Shown: positions 62,192-64,000 of the stretch, piece after piece
Layout of the letters: each line of letters begins with the position of its first letter
Numbering within the stretch: the stretch's first letter is position 1
The notes under the pieces: model-generated
Databases searched by the model: none
Seen by the model: only the letters and a program-made list of their open reading frames with translations
What the model was told of the DNA's origin: nothing
Position numbers and translations under genes: made by a program
Source of the DNA: Cupriavidus sp. D384
GTDB lineage: Bacteria; Pseudomonadota; Gammaproteobacteria; Burkholderiales; Burkholderiaceae
DNA: 64,000 bases
NCBI RefSeq assembly: GCF_001652915.1
Contig: NZ_BBQI01000006.1
Coordinates: 62,001 to 126,000, forward strand
Direction of reading: 5' to 3'

Positions 62192-63367
62192 TTACAGTCC
62201 GCTCAGCCTCTTCGTACCTTTGCCGTACGCGCTGTCTTCCCAGATCACCCACTTGCCGTCCTCGACGACGTACTTGGTGATCAGTGGCACCACGTTCTGG
62301 CCATGCTCGTCGAAGGTAACCTTGCCAATGACGGTGTCGACATTCTTCGTGCCATTCAGCACGTCACGCACCTTCTTGCGATCCGGGCCGACCTTTTCCA
62401 CGGCGTCCATGATGAGGTTGGCGGCAGCATAGGCAAACGGGCCATAGGCCTCGGGCGGCTCGCCGTACTTTTGCTGCGTGTAGCGCTCCATGAAGAACTG
62501 GCCACCGGCCAGCTTCTCGACCGGCGCACCTTCGATAAAGGCGAGCGATCCCTCGGAGAGCGGCTTGCCCACGCCTTCGATATAGGCGTCGGACTTGATG
62601 CCGGAGGTGCCTTCGAACTGGGCCTTGATACCCAGCTTCTCCATCTGGGTACGGATACGTACGCCCAGCGGGGTGAGACCACCGAAATAGACCACGTCGG
62701 GCTTGAGTTCGCGGATCTTGGTCAACTCGGTCGTGAAGTCCTGCTGGTCGGCCGTGACGCCAAATGTGCCGACGATCGTGCCGCCGTCCTTCTTCAGGAA
62801 TTCACTGAAGTACTTGTTATGGCCCTTGCCATAATCGGTCGTGTCATGAATGATCGCCCACTTCTTGTAGCCCAGGCCGGTCATGAACTTTGCGGCCACT
62901 TCGCTCTGGTTGATCATCGTGCCGTTGACACGGTGGATCTCCTTGAAGTTGTTCCCGTACGTGACTTCGGGCAGCACCGCGCCCCACACCACAGCGGGCA
63001 TGCCGAAGCGGCTGTAGACACCGACCGTGCCCATCGCCACGGCCGAACAGAAGTGCGTGACACCGGCCACAATGGACTTGTCCGCGGCAATCTTGGTGGC
63101 AACCTGTACGCCCACGTTGGGCCGGCACTCGTCATCCTGGACGACCAGCTCGTACGTGTATTTGGCCTTCGGATCGGCATTGCGAAGGCGTACGGCCAAG
63201 TCTGCCGAGTTGCGCCCGCCCAGGCCGATCGACGACACCCCACCCGTCAGCGGGCCCACAAACGCGATCTTGACGACGTCCTTTGCCTGCGCCGGCGCGG
63301 ACATCAACACTACTCCGGTAGCGGCGGCGGCAATCGCGGCCGTGGCCACAGTTTTCTTCTTCAGCAC
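62192..63367 (-). CDS. livK: LivK-type ABC transporter substrate-binding protein
   Basis: 391 residues from a GTG start at 63367 (AAGGGG six bases upstream). The ATG at 63394 is further from any ribosome site. Signal peptide VLKKKTVATAAIAAAATGVVLMSAPAQA-KD. Type I periplasmic binding fold: VKIAFVGPLTGGVSSIGLGGRNSADLAV, AGVTHFCSAVAMGTVGVYSRFGMP, IIHDTTDYGKGHNKYFSEFLKKDG, and PDVVYFGGLTPLG. The ligand is not clear: the downstream amidase and carbamoyl hydrolase suggest an amide or ureido compound rather than leucine. First gene of the transporter operon. Confidence 0.92.
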   Translation of the reverse strand: MLKKKTVATAAIAAAATGVVLMSAPAQAKDVVKIAFVGPLTGGVSSIGLGGRNSADLAVRLRNADPKAKYTYELVVQDDECRPNVGVQVATKIAADKSIVAGVTHFCSAVAMGTVGVYSRFGMPAVVWGAVLPEVTYGNNFKEIHRVNGTMINQSEVAAKFMTGLGYKKWAIIHDTTDYGKGHNKYFSEFLKKDGGTIVGTFGVTADQQDFTTELTKIRELKPDVVYFGGLTPLGVRIRTQMEKLGIKAQFEGTSGIKSDAYIEGVGKPLSEGSLAFIEGAPVEKLAGGQFFMERYTQQKYGEPPEAYGPFAYAAANLIMDAVEKVGPDRKKVRDVLNGTKNVDTVIGKVTFDEHGQNVVPLITKYVVEDGKWVIWEDSAYGKGTKRLSGL

Positions 63368-64000
63368 TCTGTTCCCCTTAATAGAGATGTCCAACGGGCG
63401 GCAGGCCCGGCATCTGGACCGAACGGTGCAAGGCGCCGAACGCGCGCCCGTGAGCGTTTGGGAAAGTTCTCTGCACCAAATTCAAGTCACTTGAATGCTA
63501 TGCAACAGACATGCCAGGGAACAACGAGCAATAACCCGTAGGTCTTTTGGGGGGAAAGAAGGAATTTTGCCGATGACGCGGCGCAGAAATCAGATCGGTA
63601 CGGGGGCGTTTCGGTGCACGGCAGGCCTTTTCGGTGCACGCCCGCCTTGTTTTCGAGAACCGCTGCCAGCCGTGACGGGCGCTGGCAGGCAGCGCGCCTT
63701 GGACGCCCCCGTCTCTCTAGAGATTGCAGAAGCGCAACGGAATCCGATCTTCGGCGTACGCAACAGAGGGCTGTCAATGCCAATCGAAACTTGCACAATT
63801 GGGGCGACCGAAAATTGCACGAACCGAATCTAGGTTACATGTTTGCCAGGCGTGCGTGTTTTTTGCGGTGCAGCGTTGATGGTGGCCTGTACGGCGGCGG
63901 TGCTGGCCTGAAGTGGCAGAGTTGGAATCAGAGCCAGCCCGGCAAACTCCGCAACGGTCAGACCTAGCTGACCTAGCGCCATCGCCCGAGTCCGCCGATC
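63368..64000. other. Upstream region of livK, with repeats and a partial reading frame
   Basis: Besides the phased repeat at 63609-63640, two TTGCAC motifs flank 63790-63822 (ACTTGCACAATTGG, AAATTGCACGAACC), similar to those near 26890. Minus-strand frame 63830-64000 is open to the window edge and reads AMALGQLGLTVAEFAGLALI; I do not recognise it. Confidence 0.4.
63609..63640. repeat. Direct repeat TTTCGGTGCACG, 20-bp period
   Basis: TTTCGGTGCACG at 63609-63620 and TTTCGGTGCACG at 63629-63640, exactly 20 bases apart (two helix turns), about 240 bases upstream of livK. Possible regulator site. Confidence 0.45.

Overview
The window is high-GC chromosomal or megaplasmid DNA from a metabolically versatile beta-proteobacterium, most likely Burkholderiales of the Cupriavidus/Ralstonia type. 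The reasons are five Bug-type (tripartite tricarboxylate) periplasmic binding protein genes, one of them broken, several CaiB/BaiF CoA-transferases, an IclR/LysR/TetR-controlled catabolic island style, ABC-F and DUF2252 proteins, and GAGGAGA-type ribosome sites. The genus is inferred from gene content only. No rRNA, tRNA or CRISPR array was seen.

Layout, 0-11 kb: envelope and hypothetical genes. These are a partial DUF4239-like membrane protein, an outer-membrane transporter-like protein, a glycine-zipper protein, a BamA/TamA-like barrel with a decayed C-terminal copy next to it, a DUF333 lipoprotein, a solitary barrel, an Asn/Val-repeat protein, a DUF2092 lipoprotein, a polytopic membrane protein coupled to a free-standing alkyl-sulfatase N-terminal module, and a DUF2252 protein. 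11-23 kb: organosulfate utilisation. An alkyl sulfatase is divergent from a formylglycine-generating enzyme plus type I sulfatase pair. Then a TetR regulator faces an aldehyde dehydrogenase, GMC alcohol dehydrogenase and alkyl sulfatase operon, which together could convert an alkyl sulfate to alcohol, aldehyde and acid.

23-35 kb: a patchwork. It holds a rearranged DUF2092 pseudogene with an internal inversion, a small zinc-finger protein, a tyrosine recombinase, an insertion-sequence remnant, an ABC-F ATPase, a hipBA toxin-antitoxin pair, an alpha-hydroxyketone quorum-sensing pair (CqsA/LqsA-like synthase and CqsS/LqsS-like kinase), and a cation diffusion facilitator. 36-45 kb: an IclR-controlled acyl-CoA operon (enoyl-CoA hydratase, CoA-transferase, acyl-CoA dehydrogenase, Bug protein), then a LysR regulator divergent from mmsA, and a secreted papain-fold-like protein.

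45-53 kb: a CoA-transferase, HMG-CoA lyase, Bug, SDR, Bug operon. It has a well-spaced sigma-54 promoter and faces a PrpR-type enhancer-binding protein. Between the two lie five helically phased ATGAAAC half-sites. This is the best candidate in the window for an uncharacterised regulated catabolic system. 53-64 kb: a 5'-truncated Bug gene, a 3-hydroxyacyl-CoA dehydrogenase, and a long livKHMGF, amidase, M20 amidohydrolase, XRE-cupin operon, probably for uptake and hydrolysis of an amide or carbamoyl amino-acid-like compound.
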